The notes: generated by a model not told the origin, from the sequence alone. Positions 44,308 through 53,895 are shown, counted from the first letter of the stretch. The stretch is DNA of 64,000 nt from Bradyrhizobium jicamae (GCF_001440395.1 NZ_LLXZ01000194.1:1-64000), one strand, 5' to 3'. Translations and numbers: made by a program.

Positions 44308-45639
44308 ATGGCCATGGCACGATTGAAATCCAGCGGAAGCGGTTACAGCGCTGAATTGGACGAGGCCGAACGCGCCTCGCGCGACGAGATCATGGCGCTG
44401 CAGACCAGGCGTCTCGCCTGGTCGCTCAAGCACGCCTACGACAACGTCGCGCATTACAGAAAAGCGTTCGATGCCGGCGGCGTGCATCCGTCCGATTTCA
44501 AAGCGCTTTCCGATCTCGCCAAATTCCCGTTCACGGTGAAGACCGATCTGCGCGACAATTATCCCTTCAACATGTTCGCGGTGCCGCGCGAAAAACTGGT
44601 CCGCGTTCACGCGTCCTCCGGCACGACCGGCAAGCCGATCGTGGTCGGCTACACGCAGGGCGACATCGACATCTGGTCGGACGTGATGGCGCGCTCGATC
44701 CGCGCCGCCGGCGGCCGCACCGGCATGATCATTCACAACGCTTACGGCTATGGCCTGTTCACCGGCGGCCTCGGCGCGCATTACGGTGCCGAGAAACTGG
44801 GTTGCACGGTGGTGCCGGTTTCCGGCGGCATGACCGAGCGGCAGGTGCAACTGATCAATGATTTCAGACCCGACATCATCACGGTGACGCCGAGCTACAT
44901 GCTGGCCATTCTCGATGAGTTCAAGCGGCAGGGCCTCGACCCCAGAAAATCGTCGCTGAAGTTCGGCATCTTCGGCGCCGAGCCCTGGACCAACGCGATG
45001 CGCGCCGAGATCGAGCAGGCTTTTGACATGGACGCGACCGACATCTACGGGCTGTCGGAAGTGATCGGTCCCGGTGTCGCGCAGGAATGCGTGGAAACCA
45101 AGGATGGCCTGCACATCTGGGAGGATCATTTCTACCCTGAAATCATCGATCCCGAGACCGGCGCGGTGCTGCCCGACGGCGAGAGGGGCGAACTGGTCTT
45201 CACCTCACTCACCAAGCAGGGTTTTCCGATCATCCGTTACCGCACCCGCGACCTGACGCGATTGCTGCCCGGCACTGCGCGCCCCGGCATGCGGCGCATG
45301 GAGAAGGTGACGGGACGCTCCGACGACATGATCATCCTGCGCGGAGTCAACGTCTTTCCCACCCAGATCGAGGAAGCGCTGCTCGCCACCGACTGGTGCG
45401 GCGGCCATTTCATCATCGAGCTGACGCGCGAGGGGCGGATGGACGAGATGACCGTGCTCGCCGAAGCCCGCCCCGAAAGCTGGGACGGCAGCGGGCTGTT
45501 GCCACACGCCGAAAAGGTCGCGGTCTTCATCAAGAACACCATCGGCATCACCGCCCGTATCAAGGCCGTCGCCCCGAACACCCTGGAGCGTTCGCTCGGC
45601 AAGGCGAAACGGGTTTACGACAAGCGGCCGAAAGGGTAA
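44308..45639 (+). CDS. paaK: Phenylacetate-CoA ligase PaaK
   Basis: A 443-residue AMP-forming ligase that activates phenylacetate to phenylacetyl-CoA, the first pathway step and the PaaX inducer. VHASSGTTGKPIVVGYT is the phosphate-binding loop, IYGLSEVIGPGVAQEC and GRSDDMIILRGVNVFPTQIE are the PaaK adenylate and hinge motifs. GGGGAA precedes the ATG. The later genes of the pathway (paaFGHJZ) are not in this window. Confidence 0.96.
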   Translation: MAMARLKSSGSGYSAELDEAERASRDEIMALQTRRLAWSLKHAYDNVAHYRKAFDAGGVHPSDFKALSDLAKFPFTVKTDLRDNYPFNMFAVPREKLVRVHASSGTTGKPIVVGYTQGDIDIWSDVMARSIRAAGGRTGMIIHNAYGYGLFTGGLGAHYGAEKLGCTVVPVSGGMTERQVQLINDFRPDIITVTPSYMLAILDEFKRQGLDPRKSSLKFGIFGAEPWTNAMRAEIEQAFDMDATDIYGLSEVIGPGVAQECVETKDGLHIWEDHFYPEIIDPETGAVLPDGERGELVFTSLTKQGFPIIRYRTRDLTRLLPGTARPGMRRMEKVTGRSDDMIILRGVNVFPTQIEEALLATDWCGGHFIIELTREGRMDEMTVLAEARPESWDGSGLLPHAEKVAVFIKNTIGITARIKAVAPNTLERSLGKAKRVYDKRPKG

Positions 45640-45672
45640 CTCCTGCTGCCTGGAAGCCAGCGGGAATGCCTG

Positions 45673-46692
45673 ATGTCTGCTACCGAAAAGTCCGATGCTC
45701 GACCGGCCACGGTCCAGGCCCGCTGCGTCCGCCTGCCGGCGAAGGTTGCCGATGCCGCTTCGCTGACGCCTGTGATCGAGACGCATGCGCTGTCGCGCGG
45801 CGAAAACGATCTGCTGATCGAGATCAAGGCCGCAGCCGTCAACCCGTCTGACGTCAAGGCAGCTACCGGCCTGATGCCTTACGCCGTCTTTCCGCGAACG
45901 CCGGGCCGCGATTATGCGGGTGTCGTGATCGATGGGCCGCAGGGCTGGATCGGGCGCGAGGTGTTCGGCTCCTCCGGCGATCTCGGCATTCGCCGCGACG
46001 GCACGCATGCGACGCATCTCGTGGTCGAAGCCGACGCCGTGGTGGAGAAACCCAGAAGCATTTCATGGGAGGAGGCCGCCGGCATCGGCGTGCCCTTTGT
46101 TACCGCGATGGAAGGCCTGCGCCGCGCCGGCATCCCGAAAGCGGGCGAGACCGTGCTGGTGATGGGCGTCAACGGCAAGGTCGGGCAGGCCGCGGTGCAG
46201 ATCGCGACCTGGCACGGGGCGCGCGCGATCGGCGTCGTGCGCAAGGCCGAGGCTTACGAAGGCCACGCCAATTCGAAGGTGGAAGTCGTCGATGCCTCCG
46301 CCACCGACGTCGCGGCGCGCGTGCGCGAACTCGCCGGCGGCAAGGGCGCCGATATCGTGTTCAATACGGTCGGCGATCCCTATTTTGAGGCCGCGCACAA
46401 GTCGCTCGGCTTGCGCGGTCGCCAGATCCTGATCGCCGCGGTCGATCGCATCGTGCAGTTCAACATCCTGGAGTTCTATCGCGGCCAGCACACCTATGTG
46501 GGCATCGATACGCTCGGACTGTCGTCGGTCGCGACGGGTGCGGTGCTGCGCGAACTCGCTCCCGGCTTCGCCGGCGGCCATCTCAAGCCGTTCCCGATCA
46601 AGGCGAGTGCGATCTTTCCACTGGAACAGGCAAAGGCTGCCTTCATCGCCGTGGCCGGCTCGTCGCGGGATCGGGTAATCCTGCGGCCTTGA
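45673..46692 (+). CDS. Zinc-independent MDR/quinone oxidoreductase-like protein
   Basis: A 339-residue medium-chain dehydrogenase/reductase with LIEIKAAAVNPSDVKAATG at the N-terminus, PGRDYAGVV, and the NADPH site VLVMGVNGKVGQAAVQIA. No zinc-binding cysteine pattern is present, so it is more like quinone oxidoreductase than alcohol dehydrogenase. It follows paaK by 33 bp in the same direction and could be read through from it. Substrate unknown. Confidence 0.85.
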   Translation: MSATEKSDARPATVQARCVRLPAKVADAASLTPVIETHALSRGENDLLIEIKAAAVNPSDVKAATGLMPYAVFPRTPGRDYAGVVIDGPQGWIGREVFGSSGDLGIRRDGTHATHLVVEADAVVEKPRSISWEEAAGIGVPFVTAMEGLRRAGIPKAGETVLVMGVNGKVGQAAVQIATWHGARAIGVVRKAEAYEGHANSKVEVVDASATDVAARVRELAGGKGADIVFNTVGDPYFEAAHKSLGLRGRQILIAAVDRIVQFNILEFYRGQHTYVGIDTLGLSSVATGAVLRELAPGFAGGHLKPFPIKASAIFPLEQAKAAFIAVAGSSRDRVILRP

Positions 46693-46930
46693 AGGCAGGC
46701 ATTCGCTGCAAGCGTGGGATTCCGCCAATTTCTCATGGGGAATGAACCTGCCGTCCTCCAATCTCGTGCAAGGATTTTGTTCTGCTGTCGTCGATCCCGG
46801 CGATCAATTTATTCTCCGGATCGTTGGTACGTGGACGCGCGCAGCTTTCCAACATATTAGCAACGGCTGAAATTGCTTCCTATTTGAGCGGTGACGGCTG
46901 GATCGGCCGCGAGGGAACAGGAAAACGCCC

Positions 46931-47989
46931 GTGCTGGACAGTGCCAATATCGTCGTGATCAGCGGATTGCTGATCGGCCTCGTCTATGGATCGGTGGGAT
47001 TGTTGAGCGGGTTCTGCCTGCTCAGCAGCCTCAGGGGTTTTTGGGCCGAAGGCGACGGACGATTGGTCCGCAGTTATGCGCTGGCAATCGGCGTGGCGGT
47101 TGCCATGACGCAGTTGCTGGCCGCGGGCGGGTTCGTCGATATCGGCAAGTCGATCTATCTGCAGCCGTCCTTCTCCGTGCCGGTGATGTTCTTCGGCGGG
47201 CTGCTGTTCGGCTACGGCATGGTGCTGTCGAACGGTTGTGGCTCGCGTGCGCTGGTGCTGCTCGGGCGCGGCAATCTCCGTTCCTTCGTGGTGGTGGTCG
47301 TGCTGGCGATTTTCGCCCAGATGACATTGAAAGGCCTGATCGCGCCGTCGCGCATCGCGATGGTCGGCGCCTCACAGACCACGACCACCGAGAACTCGGT
47401 GCCGGCACTGCTCGCCGGCATGGGCCTGAGTGCCACAGCCGCGCGCATGCTGGCCGCTTCGATCATCTCCGCAGCCCTGATCATTTTTGCCTTTGCGCAT
47501 CCGGCGTTCCGGCGGTCGCCGGGCCAGATCGCCGCCGGCCTCGTGATCGGCCTGCTGGTGGCCGCAGGCTGGTTTGCCACCGGCTATCTCGGCGCCGATG
47601 ATTTCAACCCCGTGCCGGTGACTTCGCTCACCTTCATCGCGCCGATCGCGGATGCCTTGCAATATGTCATGCTCTCGACGGGATCGACGCTCAATTTCGG
47701 TATCGTCACGGTGTTCGGCGTGTTCGCCGGCAGTCTCGCAACGGCACTGTTGACCGGCCGCTTCCAGCTCGAAGGCTTTCAGTCGCCGCGCCACATGCTG
47801 CGCTCGGGCGGCGGCGCCGCGCTGATGGGCGCAGGCGGCGTGATGGCATTCGGCTGCTCGATCGGGCAGGGCCTGACCGGATTTTCGACGCTGGCGCTGG
47901 CGTCATTGATCGCCTTCGCCGGCATCCTCGTCGGCACTGCCGCGGGCTTGCGCGGCGCACTGCGCGTCCGCCCGCTGGCGGCGGCTTAA
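46931..47989 (+). CDS. YeeE/YedE-family sulfur-compound transporter
   Basis: A 352-residue integral membrane protein with about nine helices. The family cysteine motifs are present: LSNGCGSRALVLLGRGN and MAFGCSIGQGLTGFSTLA, used in thiosulfate passage in TsuA-type proteins. It starts with GTG. The 238 bp before it show no recognisable feature. Its stop codon overlaps, in a TTAA palindrome, the stop of the convergent OsmC-fusion gene. It may import thiosulfate or a related reduced sulfur compound. Confidence 0.88.
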   Translation: MLDSANIVVISGLLIGLVYGSVGLLSGFCLLSSLRGFWAEGDGRLVRSYALAIGVAVAMTQLLAAGGFVDIGKSIYLQPSFSVPVMFFGGLLFGYGMVLSNGCGSRALVLLGRGNLRSFVVVVVLAIFAQMTLKGLIAPSRIAMVGASQTTTTENSVPALLAGMGLSATAARMLAASIISAALIIFAFAHPAFRRSPGQIAAGLVIGLLVAAGWFATGYLGADDFNPVPVTSLTFIAPIADALQYVMLSTGSTLNFGIVTVFGVFAGSLATALLTGRFQLEGFQSPRHMLRSGGGAALMGAGGVMAFGCSIGQGLTGFSTLALASLIAFAGILVGTAAGLRGALRVRPLAAA

Positions 47990-49209
47990 TCCGCCGCCTT
48001 CGTCACGATCCGGATCTCCGATTTCAGCGTCCGGTGCACCGGGCACTTGTCGGCGATTTCCATCAGCCGCGCGCGCTGGTCGGCATCGAGCGCGCCTTCG
48101 ATCGTGATCACGCGGTCGATCTGATCCAGCATGCCCTCCCGCGTTTCGCATTCCTCGCAATCCCTTGCGTGGATCTTGCTGTGCTTCAGCGTCACGGTGA
48201 CGCGATCCAGCGGCAGCGATTTGCGGTCGGCATACATCCGCATCGTCATCGATGTGCAGGCGCCAAGGCCGGTGAGCAGGAAATCATAGGGGCCCGGTCC
48301 GGCGTCCTGGCCGCCGGCGGCCACCGGCTCGTCCGCCAGCATCTTATGTGGACCTGTGGTCACGATCTGCTGGAATTTGCCGTTGCGGGTTTCGCGCACC
48401 ACAACGTTGCGCGGCGCCTCGCTTGCGGCCGCTGCAGGCTGAGCGGCAATGGGCTCGATATAGCGTTCGGCCCAGGCGGCGATGACACCGGCGACATAGG
48501 CGGCATCGCGCTTGCCGCTCAGCAGATGATCCGCGCCCGACAACGACACAAAACTCTTGGGATGCTTGGCCATGACGAAGATCTTTGTCGCATTGTCGAT
48601 GCCGACCGTATCATCGGCTGGCGAATGCATGACCAGCAGCGCCTTGTGAAGTTTTGCGATGCGCACCGCCAGGCTGTGCTCGGCGATGTCGTCGAGGAAT
48701 TCGCGCTTGATGTGGAACGGCCGCCCGGCAAGCTGGACCTCCACCTTGCCCTGCGCGCGGATGTCCTCGATGCGATCTTTGAACAGATGCGTGACGTGCA
48801 CGGGATCGGAAGGGGCTGCGATCGTCACGACCGCCTTTGCCTCCGGGATCTGTCCGGCGGCGGCGAGGATCGCTGCGCCACCGAGGCTGTGGCCGATCAG
48901 GAGCGTGGGCGCGCCGCGGGTTTCCCGCAGATGGGCGGCGGCGCGGACGAGGTCGGCGACGTTGGAAGAGAAGGTCGAGTTGGCGAAATCGCCTTCGCTG
49001 GAGCCGAGGCCCGTAAAATCGAACCGCAGCACCGCGATGCCCCGTGCGGCCAGCGCGGTCGCAATGCGCTTGGCGGCCAGCACGTCCTTGCCGCAGGTGA
49101 AGCAATGCGCGAACAGCGCGTAGGCGTGCACCGGTCCATCCGGCGTATCCAGCGCGGCGGCAAGCTGATGACCGCCTTCGCCGGTGAATTGGAAGCGTTC
49201 CGTCGGCAC
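47986..49209 (-). CDS. Fused alpha/beta hydrolase - OsmC domain protein
   Basis: A 407-residue fusion. Residues 1 to about 250 are an alpha/beta hydrolase (FAHCFTCGKD, IGHSLGGAAI with the nucleophile Ser, SGADHLLSGKRD with the His). From about 275 an OsmC/Ohr peroxiredoxin domain follows, with GLGACTSMTMRMYA and the second cysteine in DKCPVHRTL. A GTG at 49209 with GAGGAG upstream is the best start, although the frame stays open to 49350. It should detoxify organic hydroperoxides or act on acylated thiols. It ends a three-gene operon with the sulfite-oxidase-like and MHS genes. Confidence 0.9.
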   Translation of the reverse strand: MPTERFQFTGEGGHQLAAALDTPDGPVHAYALFAHCFTCGKDVLAAKRIATALAARGIAVLRFDFTGLGSSEGDFANSTFSSNVADLVRAAAHLRETRGAPTLLIGHSLGGAAILAAAGQIPEAKAVVTIAAPSDPVHVTHLFKDRIEDIRAQGKVEVQLAGRPFHIKREFLDDIAEHSLAVRIAKLHKALLVMHSPADDTVGIDNATKIFVMAKHPKSFVSLSGADHLLSGKRDAAYVAGVIAAWAERYIEPIAAQPAAAASEAPRNVVVRETRNGKFQQIVTTGPHKMLADEPVAAGGQDAGPGPYDFLLTGLGACTSMTMRMYADRKSLPLDRVTVTLKHSKIHARDCEECETREGMLDQIDRVITIEGALDADQRARLMEIADKCPVHRTLKSEIRIVTKAAD

Positions 49210-49238
49210 AGGCGTTCTCCTCGCTTGGTGTTGTTGCG

Positions 49239-49904
49239 TCAGTCGCTGGAATATCGCTGTTCCAGCCAGGGGTCGCCGCGGTTGTGATAGCCGCGGACTT
49301 CCCAATAGCCGGGCGCGTCGTGTTCGAGAAACTCGATGCTTTGCAGCCACTTTGCGCTCTTCCAGAAATAGAGATGCGGCACCACGAGGCGCACCGGGCC
49401 GCCATGCTCCTGCTCCAGCGGGGCGCCGGACCAGCTATGGGCCAGCAGCGCGTCCTCGGCGGCGAAATCTTCCAGCGGCAGGTTGGTGGTGTAGCCGTCA
49501 TGCGAATGCAGCACGACGAAGCGGGCTTCGTCGCGCGGCCGGCAGGCCTCGAGGAGATCGCGGGTCGCCAATCCCTCCCATTGATTGTCGTAGCGCGACC
49601 AGGTCGTGACGCAGTGAATGTCTGATACGAACTTGCTCTGCGGTTGCGCGGTGAACTGGGTAAAATCCCAGAAGATCGGATGTTCGACTGCGCCGTAGAC
49701 GTCGAGCCGCCAGCGCTCGCGCGAGATGTTCGGCGTCAGTCCAAGATCGAGCGTTGGCCAGTCTCTGGTCAAATGCTGACCGGGCGGCAGGCGCATTTCC
49801 TCAGGCCGCGAAATCTTGCCCGTGAGAAACTTCCCCTCGCGCGCCCAGCGCGCCTTGCTGCGCGTCAGCTTGCTTTCCGGCGGCGGCTCGGTTTCGTCGT
49901 CCAT
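49239..49904 (-). CDS. Sulfite oxidase-like molybdopterin oxidoreductase
   Basis: A 221-residue molybdenum-cofactor protein of the sulfite oxidase/MsrP superfamily. SDIHCVTTWSRYDNQWEG supplies the cysteine ligand (Cys98), and HGGPVRLVVPHLYFWKSAKW is a family signature. There is no signal peptide, unlike MsrP, so it is probably cytoplasmic; the physiological substrate is not known. It starts 9 bp after the MHS transporter gene and ends 29 bp before the hydrolase-OsmC gene. Confidence 0.9.
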   Translation of the reverse strand: MDDETEPPPESKLTRSKARWAREGKFLTGKISRPEEMRLPPGQHLTRDWPTLDLGLTPNISRERWRLDVYGAVEHPIFWDFTQFTAQPQSKFVSDIHCVTTWSRYDNQWEGLATRDLLEACRPRDEARFVVLHSHDGYTTNLPLEDFAAEDALLAHSWSGAPLEQEHGGPVRLVVPHLYFWKSAKWLQSIEFLEHDAPGYWEVRGYHNRGDPWLEQRYSSD

Positions 49905-49913
49905 GTCTAACAG

Positions 49914-51236
49914 TCACTCGTGGCGATGCATTGCGGACGCATGTTTGGTATCGCGCATGGTCGCATAGATGAGGAGCGAGAGGAAGATCATGCCGCTGAG
50001 ATAATAGTAGAACCAGTCCTCATGCCCCATTGTCTTGAAATAGAGCGCGACCGCCGGCGCGGTACCGCCGAACAGCGACACCGTGATGGCATAGGGCAAG
50101 CCGACGCCGAGTGCGCGGACATTGGTCGGGAACAGTTCGGCCTTCACCACCGCGTTGATCGAGGTGTAGCCGGCGACGAAAATCCAGGCGGCGCAGATCA
50201 GCAGGAAGGCGGTGAACGGCGATTTGGTTTGCTGCAGCATGGTCAGGATCGGGACGGTTGCGAGCGTGCCGGCGGCCCCGAAGAAGATCAGCAGCGGCTT
50301 GCGGCCGATCCGATCGGACAGGGCGCCATAGATCGGCTGCAGCAGGGTCGCGAAGATCAGCGAGCCGAAGATCACGGTCGTGGTCTGGTCCTCGGTGAGG
50401 CCGACCGAGAGTTTTACAAAGGTCTGCATGTAGGTGGTGAAGGTATAGAACGCAGCCGTGCCGCCGGCGGTGAGGCCGACCACCAGCAACAGCTCGCGCG
50501 GATACTTCAGAAGTCCTCGGATCGAGCCGGTCGGCTTTGTCAGCTTCTTCGCTTCCTCGAACGCCTCGGTCTCATGCAGATTGCGGCGCATGACGGCGGC
50601 GAAGATCGCAAGCAGCGCGCCGATGACGAAGGGAATCCGCCAACCCCAATCCTTGAGCTGCTCCGGCGTGAGAAATACCTTCTGCAGCAGCAACAGCACC
50701 ATGATCGCAGTGAGTTGGCCGCCGATCAGCGTTACATACTGGAAGCTTGAATAGAATCCGCGGTGCTTGGGATCGGCGACCTCGGTCAGATAGGTCGCGC
50801 TGGCGCCGTATTCGCCGCCGAGGCTCAAGCCCTCGATGATGCGCGCCAGCGCCAGAATGGCGGGGGCGGCGAAGCCGATGGTGGCGTAGGTCGGTGTCAC
50901 CGCAATGATCAGCGAGCCGAAGCACATGCAGACGACGGAAAGTGTCAGCGATAGCCGCCGGCCGTAGCGGTCGGCGATGAAGCCGAACAGCCAGCCGCCG
51001 AGCGGCCGCATCAGGAAAGTCGCCGCGAACAGAACGGCGGCGTTGAGCTGCTGCACCACGGGATCGCTGTTCGGAAAGAAGGCCGGCGCGAAATACAGCG
51101 CGAACGCCGTGTAGGCGTAGAAGTCGTACCATTCGACGAGATTGCCGATCGAGCCGATGAAGATCGCCTTGATCCGCCGCTCCATATCCTGGATGTCGAA
51201 ACGATCGTCGGCGGATTTGATGGCTTGATCGGTCAT
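49914..51236 (-). CDS. MFS transporter, metabolite:H+ symporter type
   Basis: A 440-residue, 12-helix transporter. GNLVEWYDFYAYTAFALYFAPAFF and RPLGGWLFGFIADRYGRR are the MHS-subfamily (KgtP/ProP/CitA-like) features, and RIIEGLSLGGEYGASATYLTEVA is the helix 4-5 motif. Such proteins import carboxylates or osmolytes with protons. TTTGGAGACGG precedes the ATG. It is first in the operon with the molybdoenzyme and OsmC-fusion genes; a plausible link is a sulfonate or sulfur-containing acid, which is inference only. Confidence 0.9.
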   Translation of the reverse strand: MTDQAIKSADDRFDIQDMERRIKAIFIGSIGNLVEWYDFYAYTAFALYFAPAFFPNSDPVVQQLNAAVLFAATFLMRPLGGWLFGFIADRYGRRLSLTLSVVCMCFGSLIIAVTPTYATIGFAAPAILALARIIEGLSLGGEYGASATYLTEVADPKHRGFYSSFQYVTLIGGQLTAIMVLLLLQKVFLTPEQLKDWGWRIPFVIGALLAIFAAVMRRNLHETEAFEEAKKLTKPTGSIRGLLKYPRELLLVVGLTAGGTAAFYTFTTYMQTFVKLSVGLTEDQTTTVIFGSLIFATLLQPIYGALSDRIGRKPLLIFFGAAGTLATVPILTMLQQTKSPFTAFLLICAAWIFVAGYTSINAVVKAELFPTNVRALGVGLPYAITVSLFGGTAPAVALYFKTMGHEDWFYYYLSGMIFLSLLIYATMRDTKHASAMHRHE

Positions 51237-51396
51237 GATCCGTCTCCAAAGGGCGATGCACGATCCCTTTGTCCCGGATCAATTCGCCGCACAATGGCGG
51301 GAAACGACGACGAGCTATGCCGGGTTCCCCGATCACGAAACGGCGAGCGTTGGGCCGGATGGAGACGTCGTCCTGACGATCGCGCTTACATCGCGC
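51237..51396. other. Gap between MHS transporter and amidase
   Basis: 160 bp with no certain gene. On the plus strand an ATG at 51256 opens a frame with plausible codons (HDPFVPDQFAAQW) that runs into the amidase on the other strand; it may be a remnant or chance. Confidence 0.4.
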
Positions 51397-52821
51397 TTAC
51401 TTGGGCGCCCTTGGATCGATCGGCGTCGTGCCGCGCACGCCCAGAATGTCTTCCAGCACCTTGCTGCCTGCGAGCAATTGCGCTTCGCCGCGCGGCGGCG
51501 CCACCACCTGCAGGCCGATCGGCAGGCCGGAGGCGGTGAAGCCACAGGGCAGCGAGAGCGCGGGACAACACACCAATGTGATCGCATAGACGATGCCGAG
51601 CCATTCGACGTAATTGTCGAACTTCTTGCCGGCGCATTCGGCGACGTAGCGGTTCTCGACCGGGAAGGGCGGCACGATGGTCGCCGGCGCCAGCAATAGA
51701 TCGTATTTGTCGAAAAATTCCAGCGTGCGTGCGGTCATGGCGACGCGCTGCGCCTCGGCGCGTTCGAGCTGCTCGACCGTCAGCTTGAGGCCTTCCTCAA
51801 TATTCCAGATCACCTCAGGCTTGAGCAGGTCGCGCTTGGAGCGCAGCAGTGCTGCCTTGGAGAGTGCGAAATCGAACGCGCGCAGCACGTGGAAGCATTC
51901 ATGGGCCTCGCGCAGGTCCGGATGGGCTTCCTCGACGACGACACCCGCTTCCGCAAAGCGCTGCGCCGCCTTGCGGGTGACGGCGGCGACTTCGGGATCG
52001 ACCGGTGTGATGCCGAGATCGGGCGAATAGGCGACGCGCTTCGGCTTGCTGCTGCCGGAGCGCGCAGCGGAAAGAAATGACGTCGGCAGCACCGGCAGCG
52101 AGAGCGGATCGCCGCGATGCTCGCCGCTCATGGCGTCGAGCAGCAGCGCGAGATCTTCGACGTTGCGCGCCATCGGGCCCTGGACGCCGAGATTGCGGTC
52201 GACCGCGGCTGCCAGGCTGTGCGCGACACGGCCGATGCTCGGACGCAGCCCGACGATGCCGCAGAAGCTCGCGGGGTTGCGCAAGCTGCCGCCCATATCG
52301 GAGCCATGCGCCAGCCATGCCGTGCCGGTGGCTAGCGCTGCCGCCGCGCCGCCCGAGGAGCCGGCGGCGGAGCGCGAAGTGTCGAAAGGATTGCGGGTTG
52401 CGCCGAACACCTCGTTGAAGGTGTTGGCGCCGGCGCCGAATTCCGGCGTGTTCGACTTGGCGTAGATCACCCCGCCGTTGTTTTCGAGATGCTCGACCAG
52501 GATGTCCGACTTGGTGGGGATCGCATCCTTGTAGATCGGTGAGCCCTGCGTGGTCAGGACACCAGCGACATTGGTCAGGTCCTTGATCGGGATCGGCAGG
52601 CCGGCGAGCAAGCCACGCTCGGCTGCCGGCTTTTTCATCAGCGCGGTGGCGTGCTTGCGGGCGCGATCGAAACACAGCGTCGGCAGCGCGTTGACCTTGC
52701 CGTCGACCTCGGCGATCCGCTTTTCCAGCACGTCGAGCAGGTCGAGGGGCGTAACCTCGCCCGCTTTCAATTTGCCGACAATGGCAACCGCCGTCTCACG
52801 CACCAGCCCCTGATCTGCCAC
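51397..52821 (-). CDS. Amidase (amidase signature family)
   Basis: A 474-residue amide hydrolase with the Ser-cisSer-Lys triad: Lys80 in PIPIKDLT, Ser155 in AAGSSGGAAAALATG and Ser179 in GSDMGGSLRNPASF. GTG 52821 with GGGAG upstream was chosen; the frame continues 38 codons further. The protein is soluble with no signal peptide. A 160-bp gap downstream separates it from the MHS gene, so it is probably a separate unit. Confidence 0.92.
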   Translation of the reverse strand: MADQGLVRETAVAIVGKLKAGEVTPLDLLDVLEKRIAEVDGKVNALPTLCFDRARKHATALMKKPAAERGLLAGLPIPIKDLTNVAGVLTTQGSPIYKDAIPTKSDILVEHLENNGGVIYAKSNTPEFGAGANTFNEVFGATRNPFDTSRSAAGSSGGAAAALATGTAWLAHGSDMGGSLRNPASFCGIVGLRPSIGRVAHSLAAAVDRNLGVQGPMARNVEDLALLLDAMSGEHRGDPLSLPVLPTSFLSAARSGSSKPKRVAYSPDLGITPVDPEVAAVTRKAAQRFAEAGVVVEEAHPDLREAHECFHVLRAFDFALSKAALLRSKRDLLKPEVIWNIEEGLKLTVEQLERAEAQRVAMTARTLEFFDKYDLLLAPATIVPPFPVENRYVAECAGKKFDNYVEWLGIVYAITLVCCPALSLPCGFTASGLPIGLQVVAPPRGEAQLLAGSKVLEDILGVRGTTPIDPRAPK

Positions 52822-52925
52822 TTCGATAACTCCCGTTTCGGTTTTTCTTGACCGCAGATGGTGCTGTAGAACATTTTCCGGCAAAGTGGAAACGCACCCA
52901 CGTTGTGGCCGACCGGAGATATTGC

Positions 52926-53777
52926 ATGACGACACTGTTTTCCGCGCTGGACTGGCGCTCCCTGAGCCGGGAGGCGCTCGACCTCGGCCTCAATAACGGC
53001 GTCGCCGTATCAGGCAGCGTCGAGATGGTGGCCGGCTGAGAACAGCGCTCCGCCGACATGCGCAAGCGTTTTCCCGGGCATATCGACCTGCGATCTGGTC
53101 CGCGCGAGCGCAACCGGATCGACTTCCTGAAAGCCGCCGACAACGCGCCGACGCTGTTGTTCATTCACGGCGGCTACTGGCAGGCGCGGGCGAAGGAAGT
53201 CTTCACTGTCGTGGCGGAAGGGCCGATGGCGCATGGCATCAATGTCGCGCTGATCGGCTACACGCTGGCGCCGGAGGCTGCGCTCGACGAGATCGTCGCC
53301 GAAATCCACGCCGGTATCGATTACCTCACCGGGCAATTGCCGACGCTTGGCGCCGCTGCTGGAAGCATCGTGGTATCGGGCTGGTCTGCCGGCGGCCACC
53401 TGACCTCGATGGCGTTGTCGCATCCGAAGGTGAGGGCGGGCATGGCCATATCAGGCATCTACGATCTCGAACCGATCCGACACTCCTATCTCAATGAGAA
53501 GCTCAGGGCGGATGAGGCAACCTCGCGCCGCAACTCGCCGATGATGCAGGAGGACGGGTCGCCAAAGCCGCTCTCACTGGTCGTCGGCAGCGCCGAGCTG
53601 CCGCTGCTGCGCAAGCAGACCGCCGATTTCGCCGGCCACCGCGCGCGATATGGCTTGCCGGTGACGTATGAGGAAATCACCGGCGCTGATCATTTCACCA
53701 TCATGTACGAGATGATGTCGCCGAAGGGCAGGATCACGACGCTGATCCGGCAGTTGTTTGAGCGGACGACGGGCTAG
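52926..53777 (+). pseudogene. Arylformamidase-like alpha/beta hydrolase with in-frame TGA
   Basis: GGAG lies 7 nt before ATG 52926. The first 37 codons (MTTLFSALDWRSLS to VEMVAG) are followed by TGA (53037-53039), then the same frame continues with EQRSADMRKRF without a shift. The natural residue at this point would be Trp (TGG), so this looks like a one-base nonsense change. The rest has the arylformamidase motif HGGYWQ, the nucleophile elbow GWSAGGH, and GADHF with the His. Reinitiation at ATG 53058 could still make 239 residues with all catalytic parts. A sequencing error is possible. Confidence 0.75.
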
Positions 53778-53784
53778 CGGACCC

Positions 53785-53895
53785 CGTCATTGCCTGCGAC
53801 AAACGCGAAGCGTTTGCGCAAGGGAGCGAAGCGACGAACCAATCCATGCCGCCACTTGCGGCGCCATGGATTGCTTCGCTTCGCTCGCAATGACG
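53785..53895. repeat. Palindromic intergenic repeat, family C, copy 2
   Basis: Same outer ends CGTCATTGC/GCAATGACG and left arm (AAACGCGAAGCGTTT hairpin, GGGAGCGAAGCGACGA) as the copy at 36250, with a different centre. It lies between convergent genes and could serve as a bidirectional terminator. Confidence 0.85.

Noticed and set aside
51256-51396. Small plus-strand frame between the MHS and amidase genes
   Set aside because: Codons look plausible but the frame runs antisense into the amidase and has no ribosome site or known motif. Left as an uncertain remnant.
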